DNA from: Clostridium sp. CAG:594
GTDB taxonomy: Bacteria; Bacillota_I; Bacilli_A; RF39; UBA660
Direction: 5' to 3'
Assembly (NCBI GenBank): GCA_000434835.1
Contig: FR881490.1
Coordinates: 91,096 to 155,095 of the forward strand
DNA: 64,000 nt
The number at the start of each line of letters is the position of its first letter. The first letter of the stretch is position 1. Positions 8,447 to 19,507 of the stretch are shown here, in pieces. The notes beneath the pieces were generated by a model, which saw nothing but the letters and a program-made list of their open reading frames with translations, was not told the origin of the DNA and did no database searches. Position numbers and translations under genes: made by a program.

Positions 8447-8872
8447 GTGGCAAAGGAATTAGTAAGAAAATTAAAATTACAATTACCAGCAGGTAAAGCT
8501 ACACCTGCTCCACCAGTAGGTACTGCACTTGGACCATTAGGTGTTAACTCTGGTGAATTTTGTGTTAAATATAATGACGCAACTAAAGATAAGATGGGAG
8601 ATATCGTTCCAGTTGAAATATCTGTTTACGATGATAGAAGTTTTGAACTTAGATTCTTAACTCCACCAACATCTTTCTTAATAAAGAAAGTTGCTAAAAT
8701 TAAAAAAGGATCTACAAAGGGTTCTTCAGAAATTGTTGGTTCATTAACTAAGGATCAATTAAAAGAAATCGCTGAAATCAAATTACCTGATTTAAATGCA
8801 TATACTGTTGAAGAAGCTATGAAAATAGTTGCTGGTACTGCTAAGAATATGGGTATTGAAATAAAAGATTAA
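8447..8872 (+). CDS. rplK: 50S ribosomal protein L11
   Basis: 141 residues with the L11 signatures: [25 protein letters not shown], the [13 protein letters not shown] region and the C-terminal rRNA-binding domain ([33 protein letters not shown]). L11 sits in the GTPase-associated centre and contacts elongation factors. GTG 8447 is chosen because AGGAGG at 8433-8438 is correctly spaced; an in-frame GTG at 8438 overlaps that Shine-Dalgarno and is rejected. First gene of the rplKA unit. Confidence 0.97.
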   Translation: MAKELVRKLKLQLPAGKATPAPPVGTALGPLGVNSGEFCVKYNDATKDKMGDIVPVEISVYDDRSFELRFLTPPTSFLIKKVAKIKKGSTKGSSEIVGSLTKDQLKEIAEIKLPDLNAYTVEEAMKIVAGTAKNMGIEIKD

Positions 8873-8923
8873 TAATAAAAATAAAAAAACAAAAAATAAC
8901 AATAGTCATATAGATTTATCTAT

Positions 8924-8950
8924 GTGGGAGGAAAATCCGCTATATACCAC
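8924..8950 (+). promoter_or_regulatory. L1-binding autoregulatory hairpin before rplA
   Basis: GTGG-GAGG (8924-8931), a short loop, then TCCGC-TATATA-CCAC (8936-8950). The outer GTGG/CCAC stem and inner GGA/TCC stem with an asymmetric loop mimic the L1 stalk of 23S rRNA. The rplA Shine-Dalgarno AAGGAGG (8951-8957) begins on the next base, so L1 binding would block ribosome entry. This matches the known L1 mRNA site of Firmicutes. Confidence 0.75.
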
Positions 8951-8964
8951 AAGGAGGTAAGAAA

Positions 8965-9663
8965 ATGAAAAAGAAAAGTAAGAAGTATACTGAAGCTTTA
9001 AGCAAAATCGAAAAGGGTAAATTATATTCTTTAGAAGAAGCTGTTAAGCTAGTAAAAGAAACTTCTGTATCAACATTTGATGGTACTGTTGAAATAGCAG
9101 TAAGATTAAATCTAGATACTAAGAAAAACGACCAACAATTAAGAGGTGCAATCGTTTTACCTCACGGAACTGGTAAAACTAAGAAAGTATTAGTTTTAGC
9201 AAAAGGTGATGCTGCAAAAGCTGCAACAGACGCTGGCGCTGATTATGTTGGTGACGTAGACATGATTACTAAGATCGAAAAGGAAAATTGGTTTGATTTT
9301 GATGTAATTATCGCAACACCAGAAATGATGCCTATGTTAGGTAAGTTAGGTAGGGTTTTAGGTCCAAAAGGATTAATGCCAAACCCAAAAACTGGTACTG
9401 TTACAATGGATACTAAAAAAGCTGTTGAAGACGTTAAAAAAGGACGTGTTGAATACAGAACTGATTCATATGCTAACGTACATGCTTTAGTAGGTAAAGT
9501 TTCGTTTGATGATGAAAAATTAGTTGATAACGTAAAAGCATTTATGGATGTTATTATTAAATCAAAACCACAAGCAGCAAAGGGAATTTACTTAAAAGGT
9601 GTTTCACTTGCTTCAACAATGGGTCCTGGAATCAAGGTTGATTTATCATCATTTGACAAATAA
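8965..9663 (+). CDS. rplA: 50S ribosomal protein L1
   Basis: 232 residues, normal length for L1. Conserved segments include [61 protein letters not shown] and the end [19 protein letters not shown]1 binds the stalk at the ribosomal E site and represses its own operon. Strong AAGGAGG 8 nt upstream, directly behind the L1-like hairpin. Confidence 0.97.
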   Translation: MKKKSKKYTEALSKIEKGKLYSLEEAVKLVKETSVSTFDGTVEIAVRLNLDTKKNDQQLRGAIVLPHGTGKTKKVLVLAKGDAAKAATDAGADYVGDVDMITKIEKENWFDFDVIIATPEMMPMLGKLGRVLGPKGLMPNPKTGTVTMDTKKAVEDVKKGRVEYRTDSYANVHALVGKVSFDDEKLVDNVKAFMDVIIKSKPQAAKGIYLKGVSLASTMGPGIKVDLSSFDK

Positions 9664-9699
9664 TTAAAAATAATATAAACTATCAGTAGTTAACCAAAA

Positions 9700-9821
9700 A
9701 AGGTTAATTGAAGTACCAAAGACAGTAGGAGTGATATAATCACGTAACTTATATTCCTACCGAGGACAAAAATCAAAATAGGATTTTAAGGTCTTTACGT
9801 CTTTGATGTAGAGACCTTTTA
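9700..9821 (+). promoter_or_regulatory. Ribosomal protein L10 leader with attenuator
   Basis: The spacer before rplJ holds the L10 leader pattern: AGACAGTAGGA (9720-9730) and TTCCTACCGAGGAC (9754-9767), which pair through GTAGGA/TCCTAC. An 11-bp intrinsic terminator stem follows (AAGGTCTTTAC 9788-9798 / GTAGAGACCTT 9808-9818) with a T-run. In Bacilli, L10 (probably as the L10-L12 complex) binds the leader and causes premature termination. The exact 5' end is not certain. Confidence 0.8.
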
Positions 9822-9865
9822 ATTTATAAAAGGTACTTATTATACTAACGAAGGAGGAATGAACA

Positions 9866-10360
9866 ATGGCAAACCAAGCTATAATTGCTAAAAAAGAAGA
9901 AGTTGTAAACGAAATAGCTGAACGTGTTGAAAACGCTGCAAGTGCTATATTGTTTGATTACCGTGGTTTAACTGATTCAGAAATTACTGAATTACGTCGT
10001 AAATTACGTGAACAAGATGCTTCTTATAAAGTATATAAAAATACTTTAACAAAAAGAGCATTAGACAAATTATCTTTTAACTTAGATGATTGTCTAGAAG
10101 GTCCATCTGCTATCGCAACATCAGATGATGCTATTGCACCTATAAAGGTTTTAGCAGACTTTGCAAAAGATCATCCTGCACTTGAATTAAAGGGTGGTAT
10201 TGTAGATGGAAAAGAAACAAGCTTAAGCGAATTACAAGAATTAGCAACAGTTCCATCAAGAGACGGATTATTAACAATGTTCGCCGCTGGATTAATGGAA
10301 CACGTAAAGAATGTTGCTATCTGCCTTGACTTACATAGTCAAAATCTAGAAGAAGAATAA
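9866..10360 (+). CDS. rplJ: 50S ribosomal protein L10
   Basis: 164 residues: N-terminal rRNA-binding domain ([49 protein letters not shown]) and a C-terminal helix that binds L7/L12 dimers. L10 anchors the stalk. Preceded by AAGGAGGA and by its own autoregulatory leader. rplL follows 28 nt later in the same transcript. Confidence 0.96.
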   Translation: MANQAIIAKKEEVVNEIAERVENAASAILFDYRGLTDSEITELRRKLREQDASYKVYKNTLTKRALDKLSFNLDDCLEGPSAIATSDDAIAPIKVLADFAKDHPALELKGGIVDGKETSLSELQELATVPSRDGLLTMFAAGLMEHVKNVAICLDLHSQNLEEE

Positions 10361-10388
10361 TTTTAAAGAAAATAGGAGGAAAATAAAA

Positions 10389-10757
10389 ATGGCAAAATTA
10401 AGTACACAAGAAATTATTGATGCAATAAAAGAAATGAAAATTCTTGAAGTTAAAGAATTAGTAGACGCAATGAAAGAAGAATTTGGAGTTGATCCAAGTG
10501 CTGTAGCTGTTGCTGCTGCCCCAGCTGCTGGAGCTGCTGCTGAAGAAAAGACTGAAGCTACTGTAGTATTAAAAGACGCTGGATCAGCTAAGATCCAAGT
10601 AATTAAAGCAATCAGAGATATTACTGGTTTAGGATTAATGGAAGCTAAGAAGTTAGCTGATGAAGGTGGAAACGTTAAAGAAAACGCTCCAATGGAAGAA
10701 GCTAATGAAATTAAAGCTAAGTTAGAAGAAGCTGGCGCTACTGTTGAACTTGCATAA
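10389..10757 (+). CDS. rplL: 50S ribosomal protein L7/L12
   Basis: 122 residues: N-terminal dimerisation domain, an Ala-rich flexible hinge ([12 protein letters not shown]), and the C-terminal factor-binding domain ([27 protein letters not shown]). L7/L12 forms the stalk that recruits translation GTPases. Last gene of the rplJL unit, with a terminator 20 nt after its stop. Confidence 0.97.
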   Translation: MAKLSTQEIIDAIKEMKILEVKELVDAMKEEFGVDPSAVAVAAAPAAGAAAEEKTEATVVLKDAGSAKIQVIKAIRDITGLGLMEAKKLADEGGNVKENAPMEEANEIKAKLEEAGATVELA

Positions 10758-10777
10758 GTTAGATAAATAAGTACTTA

Positions 10778-10805
10778 AAGAACTACAATTTGTGGTTCTT
10801 TTTTT
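10778..10805 (+). terminator. Terminator of rplJL
   Basis: AGAACTACA / TGTGGTTCT stem (10779-10799) followed by seven T. Confidence 0.85.
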
Positions 10806-10806
10806 G

Positions 10807-10836
10807 TTGACAAATAAGGTTTATAATATATAATAT
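10807..10836 (+). promoter_or_regulatory. Promoter for the lipoprotein gene
   Basis: Perfect TTGACA (10807-10812), 18-bp spacer and TAATAT (10831-10836), starting just after the rplL terminator. Confidence 0.75.
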
Positions 10837-10866
10837 AACTTAAGTTGAAAGGAGATTAGAATAAAA

Positions 10867-11322
10867 ATGAAAAAGATTTCTAAAAGATTACTTGCTGGTG
10901 CACTAGCCGGTGTTATGGTAACTTCATTTGGTGGTTGCTCGTTTAAAGATAATGATGCTAAATCATTAAATAATGAATCGGTTTCTCAGGCAGAAGATAA
11001 AGTATATACAGAAGATTCTCTTGAAAATTGTTATATGTTAAAATATACTAATGTAAGAGGTGGTAAGACAACAATAGCAGTTGAAATTATCGGCTCAGAT
11101 GTTTATCAGTTAATTGATGGAGAACATTTATACAATTCAAAATATATGAATAACGAAGATATATTGGAAGACTATTTTGAAAAATTTGGCACAGATGGAG
11201 AATATGATTCATTGATTAGTTACTTACGTTCTGATTACGGAGTAAAGTCTAGTTATACATTGAGTGAAATAAAAGATAGTGTAAATATAACTAAATATGA
11301 ATCAGTATTAAGTAAAAAATAG
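10867..11322 (+). CDS. Small lipoprotein of unknown function
   Basis: 151 residues. Lipoprotein signal peptide: basic KKISKR, a Gly/Ala hydrophobic core and lipobox SFGGC with Cys24 as the lipidated residue. The mature part is acidic, with no domain I recognise; it contains VRGGKTTIAVEIIGSDVYQLIDG, suggesting a small beta-domain. Its signal region resembles that of the lipoprotein at 34614 (LAGVM followed by a G-C lipobox), and both are about the same size, but the mature parts do not align well by eye. It has its own promoter and terminator in the middle of the ribosomal/RNA polymerase block, so it is an insertion relative to B. subtilis. Confidence 0.8.
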   Translation: MKKISKRLLAGALAGVMVTSFGGCSFKDNDAKSLNNESVSQAEDKVYTEDSLENCYMLKYTNVRGGKTTIAVEIIGSDVYQLIDGEHLYNSKYMNNEDILEDYFEKFGTDGEYDSLISYLRSDYGVKSSYTLSEIKDSVNITKYESVLSKK

Positions 11323-11344
11323 GCCTTAAACAGGTCTTTTTTTG
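11321..11344 (+). terminator. Terminator of the lipoprotein gene
   Basis: AGGCCT / AGGTCT stem with one G-U pair, loop TAAAC, then a run of seven T. It begins in the stop codon. Confidence 0.75.
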
Positions 11345-11390
11345 TGGTATAATTTATACAGAATGATTTAAATGAAAAGAGAGATTTATA

Positions 11391-11981
11391 ATGGCACATT
11401 ATTTTACAAATGAGGAAAACCTAAAATCAGAAATAGAGAAGGTAATAGCAGAAATAAATGGTATTCCATTTTATTTTTATACCGATAATGGTGTGTTTTC
11501 TAAGGGAGAACTTGATTTTGGAACAGAACTTTTATTAAAGAATTTTAAATATGATAATCCTAATAATAAAACGTTATTAGATATAGGGTGCGGATGTGGA
11601 CCAATTGGAATATATGCATCTCATTTAGGTTTTGCTGTGGATATGTCTGATGTTAATAAAAGAGCCATTCATTTATCTAAGATGTCTTTAAAAGAACAAA
11701 ACTTAAATGCAAACGTATTTGAATCCGACGCTTATAAAAACATTACTAATAAATATGATTATATAGTATCTAATCCACCAATAAGAGTTGGAAAGGAAAA
11801 GTTATATGAAATAGTAATGAACGCTAAAGAACATTTAAAAGACGGTGGCTCGTTATGGATAGTTGTTAGAAAACAGCAAGGTGCAGAATCTATGTTAAGG
11901 GATATGAAAAACGCATATAAAACAGTAGAAGTGATAGCTAAGAAAAAAGGATTTTTTATAATAAAGGCAAGTTTAATTTAA
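11391..11981 (+). CDS. RsmC/YbxB-like class I SAM methyltransferase
   Basis: 196 residues with SAM-binding motif I LLDIGCGCGPIGIYAS and the catalytic SNPPIRVG (N-P-P-x type), which is typical of guanine-N2 rRNA methyltransferases. It matches YbxB of B. subtilis in size and in position, between rplL and rpoB; RsmC relatives methylate G1207 of 16S rRNA. The start is preceded by GAGAG and an extended -10 (TGG-TATAAT, 11345-11353). The target base is inferred from the family. Confidence 0.88.
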   Translation: MAHYFTNEENLKSEIEKVIAEINGIPFYFYTDNGVFSKGELDFGTELLLKNFKYDNPNNKTLLDIGCGCGPIGIYASHLGFAVDMSDVNKRAIHLSKMSLKEQNLNANVFESDAYKNITNKYDYIVSNPPIRVGKEKLYEIVMNAKEHLKDGGSLWIVVRKQQGAESMLRDMKNAYKTVEVIAKKKGFFIIKASLI

Positions 11982-11989
11982 AATATATG

Positions 11990-12019
11990 ACACAAATAAT
12001 AAAATATTTGTGTTTTTTT
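11990..12019 (+). terminator. Terminator before rpoB
   Basis: ACACAAATA / TATTTGTGT 9-bp stem followed by seven T. Confidence 0.85.
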
Positions 12020-12039
12020 GTAAAAATAAGTAAAATTTA

Positions 12040-12068
12040 TTGACAAGGGTAGATTTTTCCTGTAATAT
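12040..12068 (+). promoter_or_regulatory. Promoter for rpoBC
   Basis: TTGACA (12040-12045), 17-bp spacer and TAATAT (12063-12068), giving a leader of about 65 nt before rpoB. Confidence 0.85.
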
Positions 12069-12137
12069 TTTAAATTGGTACTGTGTCTTTAATTTTAGAC
12101 ATGTTCTTTAAAAATTTATAGTTTAGGGGTGGATTGC

Positions 12138-15100
12138 GTGGCTTATAAAGTAAGAAAAGTAAACGAATACCGTGAAAGAAGAGACTTCTCAAGAGTAAAA
12201 AAATCTCTAGAATTAGCAGATTTACTTGAGGTACAGACCAAATCTTATGAATGGTTTATCGAAGATGGAATAAAAGAAGTGTTAGAGGAAATAAGCCCAG
12301 TAGAAAATTTCTCTGGAACATTATCTTTGGAATTTGGTGAATATTCATTTGACGAACCAAGACATACTATTAAAGAATGTAAGGAGAAGAAAACTACATA
12401 TGCAGCTCCATTAAAGGTTCAAACTCGCTTGTTTAACAATGAAACAGGTGAAGTAAAAGAACAAGAAATATTCTTAGGCGATATGCCGCTTATGACTGAT
12501 TCAGGATCATTTATATTTAATGGTTCAGAGCGTGTTATTGTATCACAATTAGTACGTTCTCCAAGTGTATATTATGGAAGAGAAATAGATAAGAATGGAC
12601 GTTCTATAATATCTTCACAAATCATACCAACAAGAGGTACTTGGCTTGAATATAAACTAAATAGTAAAGATGTTGTAGATGTTAGAATAGACCGTAACAG
12701 GAAGGTTGTTGTAACAGCGTTTTTAAGAGCATTTGGGCTTTCTAGCGATGATGATATCTTAAAATTATATGGGCAAGATGAATATCTAATTAATTCTTTA
12801 GGAAAAGATTCTACAAAGAATACTGATGAAGCTTTACTTGAAATATATGAAAAGTTAAAACCAGGTGAACCAGCAACTTTAGATAGTGCTAAAAACCAGT
12901 TAATAACTAGATTCTTCGATAATTTTAGATATGATTTAGCTAAGGTTGGACGTTATAAATTTAATAAAAAACTTGATGTTGCAGATCGTCTATTAAATCA
13001 AAAATTAGCAGAAGACATAATAGTAGATGGAAAAGTTGTAATAGAAAAGGGTACTAAAGTTACTCACGATGTATTAGAAACTTTAAAACCTATTTTAGCT
13101 GATGGATACGGAATGGTTGATGCTACAATGGATAAAGAATTAGATGATCATACTATGGTTCAAGTAATTAGCATTTACTCTCCAGTAGAACCAGATAAAG
13201 TAATAAAAGTAATTGGTAACGACCAATCGCTTACTGTTAAAACACTTACTATATCAGATATATATGCATCTGTATCATATTATTTAAACCTTTTACAAAA
13301 CGTAGGTGCTATAGATGAAATAGATCATTTATCTAATCGTCGTTTAAGACAAGTAGGTGAATTGTTACAAAACCAATTTAGAGTTGGTGTTGCTCGTATG
13401 GAAAGAGTAATTCGTGAAAGAATGACTACTTTAGACGTTGAAACTGCAACTCCAAAAACATTAATAAACATAAGACCAATAACAGCTGTTATTAAAGAAT
13501 TCTTTGGATCAAGTCCATTATCACAATTTATGGACCAAATTAATCCATTATCAGAATTAAATAATAAACGTCGTTTATCAGCGCTTGGACCTGGCGGACT
13601 TTCTCGTGATAGAGCTGCTATGGAAGTACGTGACGTTAACGTATCTCACTATGGTAGAATTTGTCCAATTGAGTCTCCAGAAGGTGCCAATATAGGTCTT
13701 ATTACATCTCTTGCAAACTATGCAAAAGTAAATGAATATGGTTTTATCATGACTCCATATAGAAGAGTAAAAGATGGTAAATTACAAGATCAAATAGATT
13801 ATTTAACAGCAGATGAAGAAAACGGACATATTATTGCACAAGCTCACGTAGAGATGAAAGATGGAGAAATTATAGAAGAACATTGTCCAGCTCGTCAAGA
13901 TGGAGAAAATATTCTTGCAAAACCAAGTGAAATAGATTATATCGATGTTGCTCCACAACAAATAGTATCTGTTACAACAAGTTGTATTCCATTCCTTGAC
14001 CACGATGATGGAAAACGTGCATTAATGGGATGTAACATGCAGCGTCAAGCATTACCATTATTAAAACCAGAAGCAGCATTAGTTGCAACAGGTGTTGAAG
14101 CTCAAGCAGCAAAGGATTCAGGAGTTTGTGTTTTAGCAAAAGCTGATGGTGTTGTTGAATATGCTGATGGTAAAAAAATCGTTGTTAAAACAGCAAAAGC
14201 AAAGGATATATACTTACTTAAAAACTTTGAGGAGTCAAATGCTGGTACTTGTTATCACCAAAGACCAATTGTTAGAATTGGGGATAAGGTAAAACGTGGA
14301 CAAATAATAGCAGATGGTCCATCAACAGATAAGGGTGAAGTTGCATTAGGTAAGAACTTAGTAGTTGCATTCATGACTTATAATGGTTATGACTATGAAG
14401 ATGCTGTAATATTAAATGAAAAAATGGTAAAAGAAGACGTATTAACATCTATTTACCTAGAAGATTACGAAATTCAATGTCGTGATACTAAGTTAGGACC
14501 TGAAGAAATTACTCGTGATATTCCAAACGTAAGTGAAGAAGCTCGTAAGAACCTAGATGCTAATGGTATTATTAGAATAGGTACAGAAGTAAAAGAAGGA
14601 GATATCCTAGTTGGTAAGGTAACTCCAAAAGGAATGGTAGAACTTACTTCTGAAGAAAAATTATTACACGCAATCTTTGGTGAAAAAACTCGTGAAGTAA
14701 GAGATACATCTCTTAGAGTTCCACATGGTGGAGCTGGTATAGTTCATGATATAAAAATTTATACTAAGAAGGATTCTGATGAATTACCAAGCGGTGTTTC
14801 AAAAGAAATCCGTGTTTATATAGTTCAAAAACGTAAGATTCAAGTTGGTGACAAAATGGCTGGTCGTCACGGAAATAAAGGTGTTGTATCACTTGTTGTT
14901 CCACAAGAAGATATGCCATATTTACCAGATGGTACTCCAGTTGATATCTTACTTAACCCACTTGGTGTTCCTTCTCGTATGAACCCAGGACAAGTTTTGG
15001 AAATGCACTTAGGTATGGCTGCTAAGAAATTAGGAGTATATACTGCAACTCCAGTATTTGATGGTGCAACTTGGGAAGATATCCAAGAAATGATGGCAGA

Positions 15101-15773
15101 AGCTGGAATGGATCCAGATGGAAAGACCGTTTTATACAATGGTAAAACAGGTGAACCTTTTGATAATCGTGTAGCAGTTGGTGTTATGTACATGATTAAA
15201 CTTGACCACATGGTTGACGATAAATTACACGCACGTGCAACTGGTCCATACTCACTAGTTACACAACAACCTTTAGGTGGTAAAGCTCAATTTGGTGGAC
15301 AAAGATTTGGTGAAATGGAAGTTTGGGCACTTTATGCTTATGGTGCTGCTCACGTACTTCAAGAAATCTTAACAGTTAAGTCAGATGATGTTGTAGGACG
15401 TGTTAAGGTATACGAATCAATTGTTAAGGGTAAACCAATTAATCAAGCAGGTGTTCCAGAAAGTTTCCGTGTTTTAGTTAAAGAATTCCAAGCTTTAGGT
15501 TTAAACATTGCAATGATAAATGAAGATGGTAAAGAAGTAGATGTTAAGACTCTAGAAGAAGAGGAAGACAAAGAAGGTTCTCCTTTATCAATCGAAGAAA
15601 TAGATAATGTATCAATGGTAAAGAAAAAAGAAACTGTTGATATAGTAAGTAAAGAAGAGGAAGCAGAAGAAAGTGATGAGCTTTCGGAAGAAGAATCTGA
15701 TGATTACGAAGCTGAATTAGAAGACAATTTAGATGAATCGGAAGATTTACAAGTGGAAGGGGATGAAGAATAA
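12138..15773 (+). CDS. rpoB: RNA polymerase subunit beta
   Basis: 1211 residues. Typical RpoB regions are all present: the N-terminal [18 protein letters not shown], the rifampicin-pocket region ([31 protein letters not shown]), [22 protein letters not shown] and the C-terminal [20 protein letters not shown]. The start is GTG 12138, because AGGGGTGG at 12125-12132 precedes it and the protein then begins [11 protein letters not shown]. The last 75 or so residues form a low-complexity Glu/Asp-rich tail, longer than the short tail usual in Bacilli. The wild-type-looking QFMD..N.L..L..KRR cluster shows no obvious rifampicin-resistance change. It overlaps rpoC by one base (TAATG). Confidence 0.98.
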   Translation: MAYKVRKVNEYRERRDFSRVKKSLELADLLEVQTKSYEWFIEDGIKEVLEEISPVENFSGTLSLEFGEYSFDEPRHTIKECKEKKTTYAAPLKVQTRLFNNETGEVKEQEIFLGDMPLMTDSGSFIFNGSERVIVSQLVRSPSVYYGREIDKNGRSIISSQIIPTRGTWLEYKLNSKDVVDVRIDRNRKVVVTAFLRAFGLSSDDDILKLYGQDEYLINSLGKDSTKNTDEALLEIYEKLKPGEPATLDSAKNQLITRFFDNFRYDLAKVGRYKFNKKLDVADRLLNQKLAEDIIVDGKVVIEKGTKVTHDVLETLKPILADGYGMVDATMDKELDDHTMVQVISIYSPVEPDKVIKVIGNDQSLTVKTLTISDIYASVSYYLNLLQNVGAIDEIDHLSNRRLRQVGELLQNQFRVGVARMERVIRERMTTLDVETATPKTLINIRPITAVIKEFFGSSPLSQFMDQINPLSELNNKRRLSALGPGGLSRDRAAMEVRDVNVSHYGRICPIESPEGANIGLITSLANYAKVNEYGFIMTPYRRVKDGKLQDQIDYLTADEENGHIIAQAHVEMKDGEIIEEHCPARQDGENILAKPSEIDYIDVAPQQIVSVTTSCIPFLDHDDGKRALMGCNMQRQALPLLKPEAALVATGVEAQAAKDSGVCVLAKADGVVEYADGKKIVVKTAKAKDIYLLKNFEESNAGTCYHQRPIVRIGDKVKRGQIIADGPSTDKGEVALGKNLVVAFMTYNGYDYEDAVILNEKMVKEDVLTSIYLEDYEIQCRDTKLGPEEITRDIPNVSEEARKNLDANGIIRIGTEVKEGDILVGKVTPKGMVELTSEEKLLHAIFGEKTREVRDTSLRVPHGGAGIVHDIKIYTKKDSDELPSGVSKEIRVYIVQKRKIQVGDKMAGRHGNKGVVSLVVPQEDMPYLPDGTPVDILLNPLGVPSRMNPGQVLEMHLGMAAKKLGVYTATPVFDGATWEDIQEMMAEAGMDPDGKTVLYNGKTGEPFDNRVAVGVMYMIKLDHMVDDKLHARATGPYSLVTQQPLGGKAQFGGQRFGEMEVWALYAYGAAHVLQEILTVKSDDVVGRVKVYESIVKGKPINQAGVPESFRVLVKEFQALGLNIAMINEDGKEVDVKTLEEEEDKEGSPLSIEEIDNVSMVKKKETVDIVSKEEEAEESDELSEEESDDYEAELEDNLDESEDLQVEGDEE

Positions 15774-18700
15774 TGTTAGATGCAAATAGATTTGAAGGAA
15801 TTAAAATATCTATCGCTTCACCCGAACAAATCCGTGAATGGTCTTATGGAGAAGTAAAAAAACCAGAAACAATAAACTATCGTACTTTAAAACCAGAAAG
15901 AGATGGTTTATTCTGTGAAAAAATCTTTGGACCTACAAAGGATTATGAATGTGCTTGTGGTAAATATAAAAGATTAAGATATAAGGATATTGTATGTGAT
16001 AGATGTGGAGTAGAAGTTACTAAGTCTAAAGTTCGCCGTGAACGTATGGGTCATATCGAACTTGCTACCCCAGTATCTCACATCTGGTTCTTTAAAGGTG
16101 TACCAAGCCGTATGGGATTAGTACTTGATATGTCTCCAAGAGACTTAGAAGAAGTATTATACTTTGTATCATACGTAGTTATTAATCCAGGTGCAGCTCC
16201 ACTTGAAAAGAAACAAACCTTATCAGATAAAGAATATCGTGCATACTATGAAAAGTATGGAAATACTTTTGAAGTAGGTATGGGAGCTGAAGCTATATTA
16301 AAACTTTTAAAAGAAATAGATGTTAAAGCTGAAATAGCAAAAATAGAAGAAGAATTAGAAGGTGCTTCAGAACAAAAGAGAACAAGATTATTAAAGAGAT
16401 TAGATATATTAGATTCTTTTGATAAATCAGGAAATAAACCTGAATGGATGATATTAACAGCACTTCCTGTTATACCTCCAGAGTTAAGACCAATGATTCA
16501 ATTAGATGGTGGTCGTTTTGCAACAAGTGATTTGAACGATTTGTATAGACGTGTTATTAACCGTAATAATCGTTTAAAGAAATTACTTGAATTAAATGCT
16601 CCTTCAATCATTGTTCAAAATGAAAAAAGAATGCTTCAAGAAGCAGTTGATGCTTTATTTGATAACGGAAGACGTGGTAGAAATGTTACTGGTCCATCAA
16701 ATAGACCACTTAAATCAATTTCTTCTATGTTAAAAGGTAAACAAGGTCGTTTCCGTCAAAACTTACTTGGTAAGCGTGTTGACTATTCTGGACGTAGTGT
16801 TATTGCTGTTGGACCAGAACTTAAGATGTATCAATGTGGTATTCCTAAAGAAATGGCACTTGAATTATTCAAACCACACGTTATTCATGGTTTAGTAGAA
16901 AGAGATATTGTTCACAATATTAAATCTGCTAAAAAGATGATTGAAAATCAAGATGAAAGAGTATGGGACGTTGTTGAAGATGTTATTAAAGAACATCCTG
17001 TAATGTTAAACCGTGCTCCAACACTTCACAGATTAGGTATTCAAGCATTTGAACCTAAGTTAGTAAGTGGTAAGGCTATTAGATTACACCCACTTGTTTG
17101 TGCTGGATTTAACGCAGACTTTGATGGTGACCAAATGGCTGTTCACGTACCACTTTCTGAAGCAGCACAAGCTGAAGCAAGATTACTTATGCTATCTTCA
17201 AATAATATACTAGACCCAAAAGATGGTAAACCAATCGTTACTCCATCACAAGATATGGTTTTAGGTAACTATTACATAACTACTGAAAAACCTGGTGATA
17301 AAGGAGAAGGTAGAGTATTTAAGAACGCTAACGAAGCTATTGAAGCATATGAAAGAAGAGAAGTTACTCTTCATGCAAGAATAGCATTACCAGCAAAATC
17401 ACTTAAATATAATACATTTACTGATGAACAAAAAGAAATGTATTTGGTAACTACTGTTGGTAAGTTATTATTTAATGAAATATTACCAGATGGATTCCAA
17501 TATATTAATGAACCTACTAAAGCTAATTATGAAGGATTTACTCCTATGGCTCACTTCTTAAAGAGAGGTTCTAATATTCCAGAAGAAATTAAGAAGAAAG
17601 AAATTAATAAACCTTTCGCTAAGGGTGACTTAAAGAAGATAATTGCACAAGTATTTAAACGTTATAAAACAACTGAAACTTCAATATATCTAGATAAATT
17701 AAAGAACTTAGGATTTAAGTATTCTACTTTATCAGGTATTTCAATTTCAATTGCGGACGTTGTAAAAAGTGAACACAAAAACGAAATTATTGATAAATCT
17801 CAAAAGGTTGTTGACACAATAAATAAACAATATAGACGTGGTTTAATAACTGATAGAGAACGTTATGAAAAAGTTTGTGAAGTATGGAATAATACAACAA
17901 GCGAAGTAGAAAAAGAATTAAAACAAAAAGTACAAACTTTAACAGATAACCCAATTATGATGATGGTTAACTCTGGTGCTCGTGGTTCTATTGGACAATA
18001 TAACCAGATGGCAGGTATGCGTGGACTTCTTGCAAAACCAAATGGTGATGCAGTAGAAATTCCAGTTACATCTTCATTCGTTGATGGATTATCAGTATCT
18101 GAATACTTTATATCTACTCACGGAACTCGTAAAGGTAATGCCGATACAGCACTTAAGACAGCTGACTCTGGTTACTTAACAAGACGTTTAGTTGATGTTG
18201 TTCAAGATGTTATCGTAAGAGAAGAAGATTGTGGTACTATTCAAGGTGTTGTTGTTAAAGCATTCGTTGATGAATCAGATGGCACTGTAATAGAAAGTCT
18301 TCATGAACGTATAACTGGTAGATATACAAACAAAAAAGTTGTTGATCCAGAAACTAAGCAATTAATTATAGACAAAAATGAATTAATTACTGAACCAATC
18401 GCTGACAAGATTGATAAGGCAGGAATTACAGAAGTTGAAATAAGAACTGCTTTAACTTGTAAGACAGAAAATGGTGTATGTAAACATTGTTATGGTATTA
18501 ACCTTGCAACTGGTAACATTGCTGAAATAGGTGAAGCTGTTGGTATTATGGCAGCTCAATCTATCGGTGAACCAGGTACACAGCTTACAATGCGTACATT
18601 CCACAATGGTGGAGTTGCATCAGGAGCAGATATAACTCAAGGTTTACCTCGTGTACAAGAGTTATTTGAAGCTAGAAATCCAAAGGCTAAATCTACAATT

Positions 18701-19405
18701 GCTGAAATAGATGGTAAGATAACTAAGATAGATGAAGTAAATGGTAAATATAAAATTGCTATTACTAATGACGTAGAAACAAGAGAACATACAACTAACT
18801 ATGGTGTTAAACTTTGTGTTGAATTAGGACAAAGCGTAAAAGCAGGAGATAAGTTAAACGTTGGTTCTGTAAATCCAAAAGAATTACTTGCGGTAACTGA
18901 CCCAATAACTGCACAAAACTATATTCTATCTGAAGTACAAAAAGTTTATAAATCACAAGGTGTTGATGTTTCAGATAAGCACATTGAAATACTTGCTCGT
19001 CGTATGATTGCTCGTATTAAGATAGTTGATGGTGGAGAAACTGAATTAGTTGATGGTAAATTAGTTTCAATGCACGAATTTACTAGAATTAATAAGGAAG
19101 CTATTATAAATGGTAAGAAACCAGCAACTGGTCGTCCAATAATGCTTGGTATAACTAAGGCATCGTTAGAAACTGATTCATTCTTATCGGCAGCATCATT
19201 CCAAGAAACTACTCGTATCTTAACTGATGCATCAATTAAAGGTAAGGTTGATAATTTAACAGGTCTTAAAGAAAATGTTATTATTGGTAAGTTAATACCA
19301 GCAGGTACAGGTTCTAAATATTATTCTAATGTTAAATATTCTCTTGAAAGTGAACAAGTAGAAGATGATGCATTAGATGTATTAGAAGATCAATTAACAG
19401 ATTAA
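15773..19405 (+). CDS. rpoC: RNA polymerase subunit beta'
   Basis: 1210 residues. The zinc site is intact ([20 protein letters not shown]), the catalytic magnesium loop [12 protein letters not shown] is present, and the trigger-loop/bridge region ([24 protein letters not shown]) is complete. A second zinc cluster is visible ([13 protein letters not shown]). Length is normal for Firmicutes. Coupled to rpoB by a TAATG overlap and ended by a strong terminator. Confidence 0.98.
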   Translation: MLDANRFEGIKISIASPEQIREWSYGEVKKPETINYRTLKPERDGLFCEKIFGPTKDYECACGKYKRLRYKDIVCDRCGVEVTKSKVRRERMGHIELATPVSHIWFFKGVPSRMGLVLDMSPRDLEEVLYFVSYVVINPGAAPLEKKQTLSDKEYRAYYEKYGNTFEVGMGAEAILKLLKEIDVKAEIAKIEEELEGASEQKRTRLLKRLDILDSFDKSGNKPEWMILTALPVIPPELRPMIQLDGGRFATSDLNDLYRRVINRNNRLKKLLELNAPSIIVQNEKRMLQEAVDALFDNGRRGRNVTGPSNRPLKSISSMLKGKQGRFRQNLLGKRVDYSGRSVIAVGPELKMYQCGIPKEMALELFKPHVIHGLVERDIVHNIKSAKKMIENQDERVWDVVEDVIKEHPVMLNRAPTLHRLGIQAFEPKLVSGKAIRLHPLVCAGFNADFDGDQMAVHVPLSEAAQAEARLLMLSSNNILDPKDGKPIVTPSQDMVLGNYYITTEKPGDKGEGRVFKNANEAIEAYERREVTLHARIALPAKSLKYNTFTDEQKEMYLVTTVGKLLFNEILPDGFQYINEPTKANYEGFTPMAHFLKRGSNIPEEIKKKEINKPFAKGDLKKIIAQVFKRYKTTETSIYLDKLKNLGFKYSTLSGISISIADVVKSEHKNEIIDKSQKVVDTINKQYRRGLITDRERYEKVCEVWNNTTSEVEKELKQKVQTLTDNPIMMMVNSGARGSIGQYNQMAGMRGLLAKPNGDAVEIPVTSSFVDGLSVSEYFISTHGTRKGNADTALKTADSGYLTRRLVDVVQDVIVREEDCGTIQGVVVKAFVDESDGTVIESLHERITGRYTNKKVVDPETKQLIIDKNELITEPIADKIDKAGITEVEIRTALTCKTENGVCKHCYGINLATGNIAEIGEAVGIMAAQSIGEPGTQLTMRTFHNGGVASGADITQGLPRVQELFEARNPKAKSTIAEIDGKITKIDEVNGKYKIAITNDVETREHTTNYGVKLCVELGQSVKAGDKLNVGSVNPKELLAVTDPITAQNYILSEVQKVYKSQGVDVSDKHIEILARRMIARIKIVDGGETELVDGKLVSMHEFTRINKEAIINGKKPATGRPIMLGITKASLETDSFLSAASFQETTRILTDASIKGKVDNLTGLKENVIIGKLIPAGTGSKYYSNVKYSLESEQVEDDALDVLEDQLTD

Positions 19406-19433
19406 GAAAGTCAAATTTGACTTTCTTTTTTTA
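19404..19433 (+). terminator. Terminator of rpoBC
   Basis: AGAAAGTCAAA / TTTGACTTTCT 11-bp stem starting at the stop codon, followed by seven T. Confidence 0.9.
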
Positions 19434-19507
19434 AATATTTATAAAAAAAATATATAGAATATGGAGTTTTTTTCTTTTTGTGTTACAATATACGTTAAGG
19501 TGATTTT

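Noticed and set aside
12138..15773. Minus-strand ORFs inside rpoB (for example 13803-14003 and 14867-15211)
   Set aside because: They lie antisense to a conserved gene, lack ribosome binding sites and have shadow composition.
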